Below, piece by piece: positions 36,934 through 49,339 of a DNA stretch of 64,000 nucleotides. The stretch is from NCBI GenBank assembly GCA_026874595.1, contig CM049316.1, positions 13,010,839 through 13,074,838 of the forward strand, read 5' to 3'. The stretch comes from Sipunculus nudus. Lineage: Eukaryota; Annelida; Sipuncula; Golfingiida; Sipunculidae. Position 1 is the first letter of the stretch. The number at the start of each line of letters is the position of its first letter. The translations under genes and the position numbers were made by a program. The notes beneath the pieces were generated by a model. That model searched no databases, was not told the origin of the DNA, and saw only the letters and a list, made by a program, of their open reading frames with translations.

Positions 36934-39900
36934 TATGTATTCTCTACTTTTTTAAACTGAGTGAAATATTACTTTTCGTCTAACTTATGATATTCTTATG
37001 AGAATGTTATATCTAATCTTTTCATATAAATTGTTCAAATAGTCTGCCGGTAGTGATTAACAAATGCAGAATTTGAAGCTGGTGATCTCCTATTTAAAGT
37101 TAACTCCTATAAAACCCAAAAAGAATTTTACAAATACCCTGTTCTTGTTTGAGAGCCATTTTACCTTTTATAATATCAACAGGACATAATAATCTTTAAC
37201 TTCTGAAACCGTTGAAAAATGATGAAAACATAGTTTATTTAGTAAAAATTTGGAAATTATAAATGCTGAGAACAACTTGTTACAATTAAGATAAAATATA
37301 AGACACAATCACTGAGGGTTCAGTGAAGCAGTAAAAATAGAGAAGGAATTTGATTAACAGGTACAAACGTATTACATGCACTTGAGCCCAGTGCTTAACT
37401 TAGCCATCCAATTGTTTTCAGCTCTGGATTAGTAACCTAACAGTCTGAATTTTAAAAATATTTACTTAATTGGCATCAGTTCATACTCATAAAGCAATTT
37501 ATAAACAAAAATATTTGGATTCCATATGACTAATTTACTGGTAATTATTGGTAATCACTGAGCTGTCTAATAAGACTACCTGTTAATCAAGACCACTTTA
37601 GGCCTGTCCGATGAGTGGTCTTATTGCACAGGTTTTACTGTAGTTGAATAAATATAGTCCAGTGAAGGAAGGAAAACATAAAACATATCTCCTTAAGGCT
37701 GGTGTAGCACAATATTTAAACTTAATTCTCACTTCAAGACCAGGGAATTTTCCTGTTACAATTGAAATCACCCTTATTTTAATTTTCTCAAATTTGCATA
37801 TTATTTTGTGTGAATTTAATTTGTAAGAAAAAAAAACACCAACTTGTCTTCATTAATATCAAAATCCTTAACAACATGAGTTGGAATGAACACTTATTAA
37901 TAATTTATTAATTAAAACTTTACATTATATATATGTTAATCACTTGCAGCTGAGTATGCAAAGTGGAGCAAACATATTTATGAAAGTTCAAATTATACCT
38001 GATACCTAATTTTTTATATACTTTTTTGCTGGTTTGAAAATATCAAGAAATATCAGCCTACAAAATTTTCTAAATTACCAACTGGCAACTGTTGTAAAAC
38101 TATGTTTAATATCTGAGGTTTACTATAAAGTTCAGCTCTGTTTTGTAATACAACCAGGAATGCCATTTTCTTTGCTATTTTTATAAGAAAGCTATACCCC
38201 TCCCTCCCCCTCTCCCCACTAAGTATTTGTCAAATTTTAAATATCCATTATAATCCTAAAATATGCATGACATATTTGCATTAATATGTATCACATACGT
38301 TCAAAATCAAAGATACAGATACAGAATATGGTCATTTATTTTTAAATGCATATTAATAATATCTGTCAGTTATTTTTTATATAGATCAATGTTACATGAC
38401 TGTCACTTAATTATGTCCACCTTTCAGAAAACCAGAATGAAATTAATTTCCCCATACAGTTTTTGGTCACTTTCTTAAAAGTATTTCATCTATTATCTGC
38501 AAGGTGTATGATATACCTCATAATCATATAATTTTGAATTAATTAATAAATTCTTAGCAAATTCTTATTTTGCTCATATGTTTGGAGATGTATTCTGAAA
38601 TCATTTTTTTTCAGTTACAGGCCATTTTGAATAAACAATCATTTGTTAAATCATTCAGCATCATAACAGTACAATTAATAAAGCCTTAAGATATATGTAA
38701 TATGTATCCTAATGTGATGGTATTTCTTCTCTGTAGATTATTTACATTTTCACTATCTTTTAGTTAAAAATGTAACAAATATGAATTCATTTTGTTGAAT
38801 AACAGTAAAAAGTATCTTGGAAAATGCCTAACAGGCAGTCAAAGAATACATATAATAATGGACCTGAAAACACGTTTATTACATTAATGCACCTGATGAG
38901 GGTACATTTAGTGAGGAAGCTATTGATCAAAGCCATAATGATCCAATAATCCTACGGCAAACTCCCCTAGATGTTGTCCCACCTCCCCACTCCAAAAGGA
39001 CCAATGTGCACATCAGCAATTTTTTTTTTTAATTTCATGAAATATATCATCTCAGGTTACTGCTGTAAAGTCAAATATACCACTATATTAACTTGCTTAG
39101 GGTATTTAATTTAAATTTCAACTTATCTTTCTTATATGATAGGGAAATGTCCATATAACATTCTGATATATAGGTCTGAAAACAGTGATACTTCCAATCT
39201 AATAATCTAGCCAATGTGAATTAACCCTATGAGATAAAGTCCTCCAGATTTTTTGTAAAAAATATCAAGGCCCTGTTTTAAAAATATCATAATGACCAAT
39301 TTAAACACTGCAAACGCACTAATAAAAATTGATATTTTATTCATGTATATGTCTTATATAAAACAATGCAAAGCCCTGTTTTCAATTAATAATAGAGACC
39401 AATTAAAGCACACCAAATATACTTATAAATTTTTATTTAATTAATTTATATGTTTGTTACTAATTTGTATTGTATAGTTTCAGCTTTTATTTATTTATTA
39501 AAATATTACGGATTAATCAAGCTTCCCTCTTGGCAAGTACCCTGTTTACCCTACTTATAACATAGTCAATTTGTATTAGTACAAATGCATGTCAGTGTGT
39601 GAACTGAATGTTTAATTCAAAAGATCCCCAAAAAAACTTAAAAACCTATTTTCATGATTACCACAAAAAATCATACATCTAAAGTTAAGTGGACAGATAA
39701 GGAATCATATTAAATATAAATGAAAAGAAAAATGGAGATGCATTGGAATATCATCCAGTAATCATAATATTGACTATGTTTTTTTTTTCTTTGTTTCAGT
39801 TTCTTGCTGTCCTGGTAGTTTTTGTTTTGGCATCAGGTAAGATGACATGATTGATGCTGATTTAAGTGACTGCTGTGATGTTGTAATGGTTACCATAGTG

Positions 39901-42900
39901 ATTAAGTCAGAAATGTAAATTCAATCAGAATTTGTGAATGAATTAGTCTATAGAAATTTTCTGAAAACATCTGATTCACAGTATCTAATATCACTTTTTT
40001 TGCAGAACTAAATTCTTGGAATTCTTGAAAGTTTATTTATTTAATTATTCTTTAATTGTTATCCAATTTTTAAAGGTCTGTGTGAACTTTATTATGAAGA
40101 GATAAAAGCAGCAATCTAAAAACTGTTGATTACCACATATTCTTTTCAAGTTTTTCAACATTTAGTTTACATATTGTTTATCTAGTTGTGAATAAATACT
40201 CCAATCCCATCAACTAGAAGAACTGAAGTGGAAATTGAATTGAATTGATATAATTGAACTTAAACTGAATTGAAACTGAAGGAAAAGTTTAACTGAATGG
40301 ATATAAATTTCAATGAAATGAATTAGAACTGAAGGGAAAGTTAAACTGAATTGATATAAATTATAATGAAATGAGCTGGAATTGAAGGGAAAATTAAACT
40401 GATTGATATAAATGGTAATAAAATGAAATGGAAGTTAAGGGAAAATCAAGCTGAATTGATATAAATGATAATAAAATGAACTGAAACTTAAGGGAAAATC
40501 AAGCTGAATTGGTATAGATTATAATTGAATGAATTGGAATTTAATTGAAATTGATGATTCAGATGGATGGAGCTGTATTGATGAACAAAGCCCTGGCATT
40601 TTTACTATATATTAATTTTCCAACATTTGACTAGTGTCAAACACAAAAGGATTCATAAGGAGCAGGATGAGTAACTAAAAATGTGGCTTAACCCTTCATT
40701 TTTATATTTTGTGCATCAGCTTACCCATTCAGGATTTGTCCAATGATTAAAAGATTTCAAAATTTTTTATTGCTCCTGAATTGTATCTGAACTTTCTATA
40801 CATCATTTGTACTGAAGTGGAACTGATATTTTTCATAAACACATTAAAATGAGTTGTGATTGGATTTTGTTTAATTCCTGAATTTGAAACTGAATTAGAT
40901 TTTGTATGTTTCTAATTCTTGATTTTAAAAATTAATTGGATTAGAAAAATCCAAGTCTGTTAATCATCTGAGAGGATAAAAACCTCTTAATAACCTCAAA
41001 TAACCTCTTGTGTCACCTTGTATATTATATAAAGTATCATCTGACTTTTGTTTCCAGTGGATGCTAAGAGGTACTGCAGAGAAGATACGGACTGCAACAG
41101 CCTGGGAAATGATCTGATCTGTGTCAAAAGTTTTTGTGACTTTGGCATCTGCTCTTGCCCAAGAAGCACTGTTTCTCGTTGGCTTGGCTCAGAGCGGTTA
41201 TTCAAATGTGTACCATGTGAGTATTTGTATTACAAGTGATGATATGTTCAATTTTTTTTTATATCTACTGATTCTCATAGATACATTGGATTTATTTAAT
41301 TAAAAGATTTTAATATATAACTAGAATATCAGTTAACCTGACAAAAGCATTCAGCCAAAGGAACAGTATTTATGGGTGGTAACAGTAACACGTATGAAAA
41401 ATTTGTTTTTACATGGATGTTCTGTACATACGTCTCTTGTTCAAGTCATAAATTTGAAGTAGGGAGGTATGTAGTACCTTTGCAAGTTTGGCACCCCCAA
41501 ACGCATGCAGCACTTAGAAATCATCAAAGGGCAAAAGGCCATACTATGTTTCAAAACAATCCACCCAGTGGTTAATAGCTCAGAAATAAGTATTTTTCTA
41601 TTATAAGCTCTATGACTTTGAAAAGTAGGTTAAGGTGACCCATCTTCAAACTGTTGTGTCGACGTCGGCAGCTATATTCAAACCTGACCAAGATTATGTT
41701 TATATGCATCAGCACTGAAACAGGGAAGTTCCTGTGTTGAATACTTTTGAAGATATCCTGCTCATGAGGCAAAAATTGAAAAACGACAATAAATTCATTA
41801 AAAATCAGAAACTGTTGGTGATGCCCCTTAACTTGTACAGCACTTCAGTAAATTGACTGTAAAATGTTTCATAACAATCTACCCAGTAGCTCTTGAGAAA
41901 AAAGCTCCTAAGTTTTTTTCTATTATAAGCTCTGTGACCTTAAAAAGTAGATCAAGGTCACCCATCTTTGAACTTGACCGAGATTATTTTATATGCATCA
42001 GCACTGAGGAAATGAAGTTCCTGTTATGATTACTTTTGGAGATATCCTGCTCACAATGCCAAAGTTGAAAAATCTGATAAAAATTCTTTAAAAAATATGA
42101 AATTTTAGGTGGTGCCCCCAAACTGTGCAGCATTTACAGACCATTAGTCTCACTGATCATAGCATGTTTTATAACAATCTATCCATTGGTTTATAAGAAA
42201 CAAGCTTGTAAGTATTTTTCTATAATAAGCTCTGAAATGTTGAAATATATATGTCAAGGTCACCCATCCTTGAATTGACTGAGATTTGTCAAAATACATC
42301 TGGACCGAAGAAATAAAATTCCCACGCTAAATCCCTATAGAGATATCCTGCTCACAAGGTAAGACAGCCGGATGGCAAGACTGCCTGACAGAGGGCTTGG
42401 GTGACAACAGTAGCCCATCAGCCTAAGGGCTTTAAATGTTATTGATTTTTAATATTTTATAAATCATAAACCTTTCCTTTGAAAGCCACACTTTAAAATC
42501 ATAAAGTGAGAAAATTAGAATCTTTTAATTGTTTGCTGAGCTATTAGATAAGCCCCCTGACCAAGGTCTCTAACACAAAGTTGCACTCTCAACACCAAGA
42601 AGTGAAGTGGTACTGGTTTAGTGTCTGGGCACAGCTGCTGAGGGGTTAGTACCCCCTCCCCCTGTGAGACCTGAGATATACCACAGAAATGAACTAGAAA
42701 TCTGCATTCTAATAAATGCAAGCCTCTTCCATTCACTTATTTGGCCCACATTCCCCGGTTCATTCCAGAATAGTGAGTATTCCTTGATGACTCTCCTTGA
42801 TCCAGACCTGATGTTCTGGATCCACACCAAAATGTAATCAGTTCTTCATTGGGCATCAACAATTATTTTTCTGTATTTGATTAGAGATTTTGTATGTATT

Positions 42901-45900
42901 TCAGTGAAGAAGATCGGAGAGTCTTGCTCCACTGACGGAGATGCAGGTGTGTGTGGTGCAACCGATTCAGAGTGTGTTGATGGTACCTGTCGATGCCGAA
43001 ATAACTACTACTCTATTTGGGGAGGGGAGCTCTGTGTAGATGGATCTAGCGCTCAGAAGTACACTGGGCCTGGGGAATCATGCAGCACCAGTATTGGAAG
43101 TTGTACTCTTGGAGGAGGTGGCAGCACATGTGCAGCTGGATCCAGTGGTGGCAACAACTGGCATAATGAAATCACTGGTTTTGATTACCCCACCTGTGCG
43201 TGTCCTAACACCCAAGTTCTGGAAATCAGTAATGCTTATGCTTCATTTGAGTACCTCGGCCGAAAAGAACCTAAGTGCAGGAACAGTATGTATTATTCAA
43301 ATTTTCATTCTGCTGAAAATGTTTGTGCATGTGTGTGAAAAATCACTTATGTATCCATCAGTATACATGCATAAGGCAACTGGAGATTCCCCGCAAAATA
43401 ACGTCATTCAAGTGTCTTTAGATCACCTGTTAGATCCATTGTTATGCTTCCGTAAGGTCACATATATATTATCACACATGCTTTTTGAAGTATTTCTCTC
43501 ATATATGTGCACTGATTACACACATGGGTTTTTTGGAACATTTTTTCCACCCATATACAACAGGGATAGTAATACTGAGCCATTAATACAGGTTTGCCTT
43601 TCTGCAAAAATATTTGCCTTTCCACTAAAGATGCATCTTACCATCAAACCAAACTTTTAGTCACACTTTGCTCTGTGTAAACCTGATTCTGCCATCTTAC
43701 ATGTACACTTGCATGCAAAAAGAACTGAATGTTCCCAATAGTGACCTTGTTATATCAGAAATATGATTGTGCAGTGAAAAAACGAAACATCTAGGAGATG
43801 AGGGTATAAATGCTGGAAAGTATAAGACATTTTAGACCTTTTTTTATAGGAAAGTATAGGATATATAGACTGTTGATGGAATGCTACCTGTCAAATATAT
43901 TGTTTTTGTGTCATGTTTCTTACTACTTATCATATACTAATGTGGAAAACATCTAGAGGTTCACCTTCCAAATGGATTGGTACAAAAAGAAAATGCCTTT
44001 CCATGCACATATTTGCCTGTCAGAGACAGGCGGAAAGGCGTTTCTTCAATAATCAATCATCTATGATTAAAATATATCTGTTAAATACAAAAACAGCAGA
44101 TTACTTTAATTTTTTTTCATTAATTTATTTTTTGCAAGGATCATCCTTCAGGGAAGCAGATGATGATCTGTTAAGGTATCATTATTGTGAAAAACCTTAT
44201 ATCTAAAATAAATCCAAAAGTTGTTTTGACTTCATATTAGACCCCATAAAGTATATACATTATTTTAAACCTGGTACAGTGATGTTTCTGGTGGTAAACA
44301 TACTTTTGAACTTTTCATTTATTTTCACATGATTTTGTAACATTCTAAAACTTTCTAAAAGGTATGCAATTTTAAGCAACCAGTAACAGTGAGTTACTTT
44401 AAAGTGTACCAATACTAGTAATATTAAATGATAAGATAATATCTCAGAAAAGTTTTTTTTATTTTCCTCTTTCGTGTTTCTATCTACCCTAAAACTGAAG
44501 TTTTAAATGTTGAATCAATCAAATATTTATAATATAATTTTTCAACAAAAAGGATCAACACACAGCAGGGGAAAACAAACAACATTTTTGTAATTGTCAT
44601 TTATTGAAATAAAAAAGGTCATATAATTAATCTACTGAAATCCTTTTATGACTGATTTTTTTTCATGTGTTTGTAGGGATACTTGGGGAGTTCTGCTTGA
44701 CAGATAATGACTGCGCTGCAATTACAACATTTCCAGCAGGCGACCATGCTCAGTGTACTGACAACAAGTGTGAATGCAGGTCTGGTGCCTTCCCAAACTA
44801 CGAGGGGACCAGATGCTTCAACGGCACAAGTAAATACTTAGTGAATCTTTTGAAACCAATAGACTTTATGTAGATATGGTAAAATATGTTGAAAAGGTAG
44901 TAAAAATGTCTAATGAAGTATGAACTGTTGATAAAAATATGAAACATCTGAGGCATGAGAAGACATGTTTCTTGGAAAAAAAGTACTGAACTTCAAAAAT
45001 GTATCAACTCAAGCACTGTTATCTGACACTGAAAAAAATTACTGGCGGTACTTGACCCTGACTGGTGGTTATTAACCCTGACTGGCTGCACTGGTCCCCC
45101 AACTGTTGGCTGCATGGCTGGTTACTGGACATAGAAGACTTCCCAACTGCGTCTGCCCACACTATGTATGCAGCCCTCTTAAATACTCTTCTTTCCTTGA
45201 GGCTCATCTACATTCATAAATTTAATACAAAGCCTGGACTGCTTTGCTTCTAAGGCTCATCTATATTCATGAGCACGCTGAATACTAAATAGGCTGGAGA
45301 CAATGTCCCAACTACAATGGCATACCTCAAAGCAGTGCACTAGGTGACCGCTCTGAATACCCCTATAGTCTCATGACACAATGACTTGACCAGCAACCCT
45401 GGCCTACTTTCAACACATACAAAGATAAGGCAAACCTGAGAAAAAAACATGTTTAAACAAAATAACACAATTTATTTTGTGATGCTGAGACCTTCACAAA
45501 ATGTACAGCATTATCTGACTGAGACTGTCATAAAATGTGTAACATTATATGAGATTGTCACAATTATATACCTTTTGCTGAGATTGTCACAATTATACCT
45601 TATTATCTTACTGGAAGTCTTAACAAACTGTGTAGCATGACCTGACTGAGAGTATAACAACCATACAACATTATCCTACCAAAAATTTATAAGAATAACC
45701 CTGCAGCATGACTTAACTCAGATTCTCGAATCATTTACTGCCAAGAGATGTCAATATTAGTAATACTGGTATGTATATTTTCTCCCAGAGCTCACCAGTG
45801 TTGGAGCAACTTGTCAAGGAACTGGATACACTGCTGATACCTACTGTGATGGGTCAGTAGGTCTGACATGTGCTGATCCATACTGTCAGGTCTTTGAGAC

Positions 45901-46937
45901 TGCGCCAGCTAGTAAGAGCTGCATCTGTGGATATGGTTACACTACCAATGGAAACTCATGTGAGAGAAGTAAGTACACAGAACTGTTTTGGAGTAATCAC
46001 ATGAACAATACAATGGTCAATTGGTAAATGGCTAAAGAGGTCTATTCTGATATCTGACACGCACTGTATCAAAATAATCTTCTGAACCTTTAACATAAAT
46101 AAGCCAAAAAGCATCAACCCCACATTGCTATGGCTCACCATTTTGATACCTTATATTCATGAGCAGATTAAAATAATCCTGATATGGTTGTCACAAAATT
46201 TTAATTTCATAAACTAATTTATACCATGATAAACAGTCACATATCTGATGCACACAAAATTTAGTTTAAATTACACTGGTGTCAAATTGTTTTGTAGTTG
46301 TATTGTAAAAAAATGAATATTTGTCTGACCCTCAAATGACATATATGGCTTTGTTGCAGGAGTTATTGGAAGTGCGTGCCGTGGAGACAAAGATTGCGAA
46401 AAGGCAGGCCCAAATGCGATATGTGTGGATGGTACTTGCCAGTCAGGTCAGTTCTAATACTGATCTTTATCATATGTACCTCCTGTATACATATAAGCTG
46501 CTCAAAAGACTTTGTGAGACCACATTTGCTCATTATAAATAAAACTTTTATCGTAAATATATCAATATGCAATTTTAAACTTTAACAATATTTGTAATTA
46601 AATTATAATATTATAACCAATGTGTCAGTGGGCTGACAGTGATTTATGATATATAAAAATATGAAATACCAAACTATTAAGTTATTTATGCATTTGCATG
46701 CCATATACAGTTATGTGAGAATAAAGAAAACAGAAAGAAAAATAACACTTTCACTTATTTGACAAATATTTAACATTCAAGTTATCACTAAATGATAATT
46801 GTGCTGTTTTTGGACTGTTTAAAATGCTTACGACTAATTCAAGTATGTATTGTATTTTCACTGCAGGTGCCAGTGCCCTGGCTGTTACCATGGTGATCCT
46901 TGTAGCCTCATTCCTACTCACAATTTCCTTCAACTAG
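36919..46937 (+). CDS. Gene B: secreted, probably GPI-anchored cysteine-rich EB/EGF-like module protein
   Basis: Exons: 36919-36933, 39800-39836, 41058-41216, 42905-43285, 44677-44829, 45789-45968, 46360-46446 and 46867-46937 (360 codons plus stop, frame open throughout, GT-AG junctions). It has the same modules, phases and cysteine plan as gene A. The signal peptide core is FLAVLVVFVLAS with V-D-A cleavage. Exon 5 is one codon longer and exon 6 two codons shorter than in A. The anchor exon differs from A by a single residue (I for V near the end). No frameshift or lost splice site is seen, so both copies look intact. Role unknown. Confidence 0.88.
39800..39836 (+). CDS. Gene B exon 2 (signal-peptide core)
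   Basis: 37 bases encoding FLAVLVVFVLAS plus one base. The acceptor follows a T-rich tract and ends in tttcag. Confidence 0.85.
39889..39902 (+). promoter_or_regulatory. X-box-like site in gene B intron 2
   Basis: GTTACCATAGTGAT, identical to 14681-14694 in gene A and at the same distance after exon 2. Confidence 0.45.
40225..40570 (+). repeat. Degenerate tandem repeat in gene B intron 2
   Basis: A unit of about 55-60 bp with the core AACTGAATTGATATAAAT and AAGGGAAAAT recurs about six times. Gene A (15040-15180) has fewer copies. Confidence 0.65.
41058..41216 (+). CDS. Gene B exon 3 (first cysteine module)
   Basis: Same protein sequence as gene A exon 3, seven cysteines, phase 1 on both sides. 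Confidence 0.9.
41319..42431 (+). mobile_element. Element in gene B intron 3 with terminal GGGCT hairpin
   Basis: Absent from gene A intron 3 (about 700 bp against 1.7 kb). It starts AACTAGAATATCAGTTA and ends AGCCCATCAGCCTAAGGGCT (hairpin). It contains about 270 bp internal repeats around AGATATCCTGCTCA. Related to 372-981. Contains reverse-oriented AGGTCA motifs (AAGGTCACCCATC). Confidence 0.65.
42905..43285 (+). CDS. Gene B exon 4 (two six-cysteine modules)
   Basis: Same length and cysteine positions as gene A. The second half (TGPGESCSTSIGSCTL) is closer to gene C than gene A is. A single acceptor is present. Confidence 0.88.
43996..44046 (+). other. Compact nested hairpin in gene B intron 4
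   Basis: AAATGCCTTTCC and GGAAAGGCGTTT flank an inner perfect GCCTGTC-AGA-GACAGGC stem. There is no equivalent in gene A intron 4. Its role is unknown. Confidence 0.45.
44677..44829 (+). CDS. Gene B exon 5 (six-cysteine EB-like module)
   Basis: 51 codons with cysteine spacing as in gene A plus one residue between cysteines 2 and 3. Sequon N-G-T retained. Confidence 0.88.
45789..45968 (+). CDS. Gene B exon 6 (seven-cysteine module)
   Basis: 60 codons. It keeps the CDG-x2-GL-x-C core and the GYTTNGNSCER end. The loop FETAPASKSC resembles gene C (YETAPTQSLC), not gene A. Confidence 0.88.
46360..46446 (+). CDS. Gene B exon 7 (short four-cysteine module)
   Basis: 29 codons, differing from gene A at only a few residues (GSACRGDKDC, AICVDGTCQS). 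Confidence 0.88.
46867..46937 (+). CDS. Gene B exon 8 (hydrophobic C-terminal anchor signal)
   Basis: Encodes the same anchor as gene A with T-I-S-F-N at the end, then TAG. No clear proximal AATAAA follows; candidates are near 47716 and within the conserved block near 48330. Confidence 0.88.
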
Positions 46938-47530
46938 GAAGTATGAACCAGAAGGATGTGCAGATTTCTCAAAATCTCTATCAGTCTTTACAGTACACAG
47001 GGTAATGTAATATCTCAAACAGGAGTGACTTTCTAGCTAACACTAGTTAAAAAGGATCTTCACAAACAAATCTTTATTGTTAAGATTCAGTATTCTATTT
47101 TATGTATAACTATCAGGAAATGAGGAATTCCTGAAAGTCATGTGACTTAGGCTAACCTGCAATAATTTTTAAGGAAACAGAAACAGGGCCTTTTATATCC
47201 TGATAATGTCTAGTTGCTAGATCTTGATTTTGTGGATAAATTTTACAAACTGTACATAATTCATTACAAGGTAATATAGAGTTCTGAAATGTTACATACT
47301 TTATTCATGGCTTGAAATCCACAGGCCTTTGTCATGAAGTTAGAAACACTGAAATTGGAGGTTTACTTCCAGGAGATTATTATTAAGACTCGCTGACTTA
47401 ACATGGTGTATGCATTTGTTATGAACTGAAATCAACATAAATCAGTTTTACAGTTAAGTCTTTTATATCTATTTATAAATGTACATACATATACACACAA
47501 ACACACATAAATATATGAATATAATCATAA

Positions 47531-47563
<33 letters not shown>

Positions 47564-48129
47564 GGTCATTATGTATAGTTGTACATATATATATATATGT
47601 ATATATATATAAATCTATGTATATATATTTATCTACTTAATCTAAGTGTGTTAATTGGGTACACACAATTCTGGCAAATATCTGTGATAGCTACATACAT
47701 TTTGAAAATCTTAAGAATAAAATGTGTTGATAACAACTACTATTGATATGTATATGGAGAGACACAAACACATACACGCATGATTGATGACCAGCTAAGG
47801 AAGCAAGGGAATGATCAAACGATGAAAATTAATCACACCACTCATGTAATATTCCAGTGGTAATGCTTCATTACATAATAACAATTATAAATGTTATATG
47901 TACATCTTGAAGTATTTTTTTCATGACTTTAAAAATAACATATAATGTAACACCTGAAACTTCATATTAGAAGTTTCAGGCTTTATTTTATATATATAAC
48001 ACTTTATTATATAATATTAATATATAATCCTGATTGTAAAGGTAAATGATTTTACTTATCATATCATATTTTATTGTTTTAATATAATTAAAAAATATAA
48101 TGTAATATCATAATTGATAATATCTGTAA

Positions 48130-48506
48130 ATTAGACCACCAACTGTGCTAGCTGCTAGATGTCATGCCAGGGTATGTGTTGTGTCTGGAAGCAAAAGTTG
48201 ATGACAAGTTCTGTGTGCCTCGATCTGTGATGACATACAATCAGAATGGTATTTGGTATCGTGATCTGCCTGGCTTTTTACACTCAACACTTTACCACTG
48301 CTGATGCATTCCTGTGTATCTTTTATATTTGAATAAACTTGTTTTTTCAATGTTAGGGATTGTTTCTGTACTTTTCCATACTCACAGTGGTATTGTTGAA
48401 GATAAAGGAGGATTTTTTTCCGCACAGAATCAAATGGACGACTTGTCCTCCTGCCTGTTTGATGTTTGAGTGCAAGTATGACCTTGATGATGATGACCAA
48501 GGTCAC
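48130..48506 (-). other. Conserved block with antisense ORF downstream of gene B
   Basis: A minus-strand frame of 114 codons runs from 48506 to 48162 and shares its central part with the gene A copy at 25191-25510. A near-palindrome, TGACCTTG...CAAGGTCA, lies at its upstream end in both copies. No recognised domain. It could be an unannotated antisense exon, a pseudogene or UTR conserved through recent duplication. Confidence 0.4.
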
Positions 48507-48880
48507 TGTTAACTACCCTAAGAATTTGGCTGAAGCAAATTCATACATCAAAATTGCAAGGATAAATTGTTCAAGGCGTTGCATGTACACCCAAAATCAG
48601 ACACACAAATATGGACAATGACTTACAAAACTCAAGTCTCACCCCAGGAACGGAGATATATCATTTCTTCTATTTATTTCACAAGAAATACTATTAATTT
48701 TGCATCATTGCTAGCCAGTCCATTACAGCTATCATTGATTTATAGTAATTAACTACCATTCACTTCCTAGAAATTTTTTTTTTTCATTTCATAAGAATTA
48801 CCAATGGTTTTGCATCATTACTAGCCATTACTTAGGATAGACAGCCAGTCTTTACAATGGAGCACACTGCCATATATAAG

Positions 48881-48884
<4 letters not shown>

Positions 48885-48940
<56 letters not shown>

Positions 48941-48993
48941 CCACACAGTTTAGGACTTAAACACACTTAAGTTCAACAGTTCTTTTTCATAAG

Positions 48994-49037
<44 letters not shown>

Positions 49038-49273
49038 CCACACAGTTTAGGACTTAAACACACTTAAGTTCAACAGTTCTTTTTCATAAGGGCCCTTGTG
49101 GGTCCAAACTCATAACAAAAACTAACTCAAGTGTTCCTAACACGGGGACCCACAAGGGCCCTTAGGAAACAGAACTGTCGGACACATTAGTAAGTGTGTT
49201 GAAGTCCTAAACAGTGTGGATATATTACAGCTCCATTTATTAGTTGAGCACTTGGTTTTTACACAAGCTCGTT

Positions 49274-49329
<56 letters not shown>

Positions 49330-49330
49330 A
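48885..49330. mobile_element. TA-flanked large inverted repeat (hairpin MITE-like)
   Basis: The arms 49036-49105 and 49146-49222 are near-complementary over about 70 bp (CACACAGTTTAGGACTTAA and its inverse; inner GGGCCCTTGTGGGTCC and its inverse) with a 40-base loop. An extra direct copy of the left arm is at 48935-48998. Long (TA)n tracts flank and separate the copies. Confidence 0.65.
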
Positions 49331-49339
49331 AATTGATAA

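Larger units (their letters stand above)
27101..48510 (+). repeat. Segmental duplication, right unit (carries gene B)
   Basis: Direct tandem copy of 1306-25560, in the same orientation and starting about 1.5 kb after the left unit ends. Right-unit-specific material includes about 29716-34915 (intergenic, repeat-rich) and about 41319-42431 (element in intron 3 of gene B). Gene C and its surroundings are not part of this recent duplication. Confidence 0.8.

Noticed and set aside
43040-43660. 206-codon frame overlapping gene B exon 4
   Set aside because: It is the +1 shadow frame of the real exon, which has conserved cysteines, splice sites and a paralogue in the correct frame.
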